Of a stretch of DNA of 64,000 bases, positions 63,642 through 64,000 are shown in pieces. The stretch lies in NCBI RefSeq assembly GCF_005870025.1, contig NZ_VATA01000007.1, positions 1 through 64,000 of the forward strand, in the 5' to 3' direction. Numbering within the stretch: position 1 is the stretch's first letter; each line of letters opens with the position of its first letter. Source of the stretch: Poseidonocella sp. HB161398 (GTDB lineage: Bacteria; Pseudomonadota; Alphaproteobacteria; Rhodobacterales; Rhodobacteraceae). The notes beneath the pieces are model-generated. The model was given only the letters and a program-made list of their open reading frames with translations. It made no database searches and was not told the origin of the DNA. The position numbers and the translations under genes are program-made.

Positions 63642-63680
63642 CCTCCTCCGTCTCCCGGACAGCCCGGGAGACGGAGGAGG
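63642..63680. repeat. Perfect 17-bp inverted repeat (hairpin)
   Basis: 63642-63658 (CCTCCTCCGTCTCCCGG) is exactly complementary to 63664-63680, with a 5-nt ACAGC loop. It is the longest perfect hairpin I found in the window and lies in non-coding DNA about 330 bp after the LysR stop. No T tract follows on either strand. Confidence 0.75.
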
Positions 63681-63916
63681 CCCGCTACTCGGGTCCAGCG
63701 ACTTTCCGGATTTTTCCGGTTCTTTCCGGCGCAGGCTGATTTCATTGCCTCGACCGGATTTCACGTCGCCGCATTTCCGGCGCGACCATGATTTCTGACA
63801 TTGCGCCCGGGCGGGACCGGGGACGTCGCAGCGTTGCCTCGGGCCAGAGCCGGGGCGGCGTTCTGTCGGCATCTGCGTTCCGGCGGGAGGCAATGCGAGG
63901 CGGCCTGCGGAACGGG

Positions 63917-63950
63917 ACGGGACCCGGATGGACCGGATCCCGTTTCTGTC
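63917..63950. terminator. Hairpin before a gene at the right edge
   Basis: An 11-bp stem with one mismatch (63917-63927 with 63933-63943, ACGGGACCCGG / CCGGATCCCGT), 5-nt loop. On the plus strand it is followed by TTTCTGTC, on the minus strand it follows a stop codon at 63971-63973. Could end either transcript. Confidence 0.45.
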
Positions 63951-63970
63951 ATGTGCCTGGACCGCCCGGC

Positions 63971-64000
63971 TCAGCCGCCGATCAGCCGGGGGACGAGGAG
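63971..64000 (-). CDS. Possible 3' end of a minus-strand gene (partial)
   Basis: The last 30 bases, read on the minus strand, give LLVPRLIGG then TGA. High-GC codon use and the hairpin just beyond the stop make it plausible as the C-terminus of a gene continuing past the window, but nine residues cannot identify it. Confidence 0.3.
   Translation of the reverse strand, partial: LLVPRLIGG

Larger units (their letters stand above)
63312..63970. other. Gene-free right end
   Basis: No supportable gene in about 660 bp. Open frames are short and have no family motif or ribosome binding site. It does hold a perfect 17-bp hairpin (63642-63680), three TTCCGG hexamers at an exact 10-bp period (63704, 63714, 63724) plus a fourth at 63775, and a hairpin at 63917-63950. 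Confidence 0.5.

Overview
The window is about 70% GC, densely coding and free of insertion sequences, tRNAs, rRNAs or CRISPR arrays. Gene content (SoxBDAG sarcosine oxidase with GlyA and serine ammonia-lyase, a GbcAB-type Rieske oxygenase, UrtABCDE, an inositol ABC cluster, MocR and GlxA-type regulators) and strong G/C codon bias suggest an alphaproteobacterium of the Rhodobacterales (Paracoccaceae/Roseobacteraceae type). It reads as chromosome or chromid devoted to uptake and breakdown of small nitrogen-containing and polyol substrates. Organism and family calls come from recognising protein sequences by eye, not from a database search.

Layout. 0.6-8.7 kb: a seven-gene minus-strand operon for a cyclitol (iolG, binding protein, permease, ATPase, second Gfo/Idh dehydrogenase, iolE, TIM-barrel isomerase), divergent from a LacI regulator across two palindromic operators. 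8.7-10.9 kb: divergent FMN-binding split-barrel protein and MocR regulator. 10.9-13.8 kb: amidase divergent from a GntR/FCD regulator and a TauE/SafE exporter. 13.95-18.2 kb: a giant NCS1-permease/histidine kinase/receiver hybrid and its LuxR-type response regulator, converging on the urea transporter operon urtABCDE (18.2-22.9 kb). 23.1-26.8 kb: thiOSGEF under a TPP riboswitch. 26.8-34.0 kb: a phosphoribosyltransferase and an HpxW-like Ntn hydrolase, divergent from a complete LivKHMGF-type transporter.

34.0-49.9 kb is the least ordinary region: a three-subunit molybdenum hydroxylase (with a ferredoxin-CoxG fusion subunit) plus MarR, a LysR regulator, an AtzF-type allophanate hydrolase in one operon with a complete oligopeptide-type ABC transporter, then a stand-alone DUF1116 (AllG-like) protein and an AtzH-like protein divergent from a cyclic-amidohydrolase. 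Together these look like a pathway that imports an N-heterocycle or cyclic ureide, hydroxylates it, opens the ring and strips off the carbamoyl nitrogen. I know of no described pathway with this gene set. Two of its promoters share a near-identical motif.

49.9-63.3 kb: a small Rieske ferredoxin, a GlxA/GbdR-like AraC regulator, then soxBDAG-glyA-sdaA and the divergent gbcA/gbcB with a LysR regulator: glycine betaine to dimethylglycine, sarcosine to glycine, glycine to serine, serine to pyruvate plus ammonia. The dimethylglycine step is not encoded here. The right end (63.3-64.0 kb) is nearly gene-free but holds a perfect 17-bp hairpin and helically phased short repeats.
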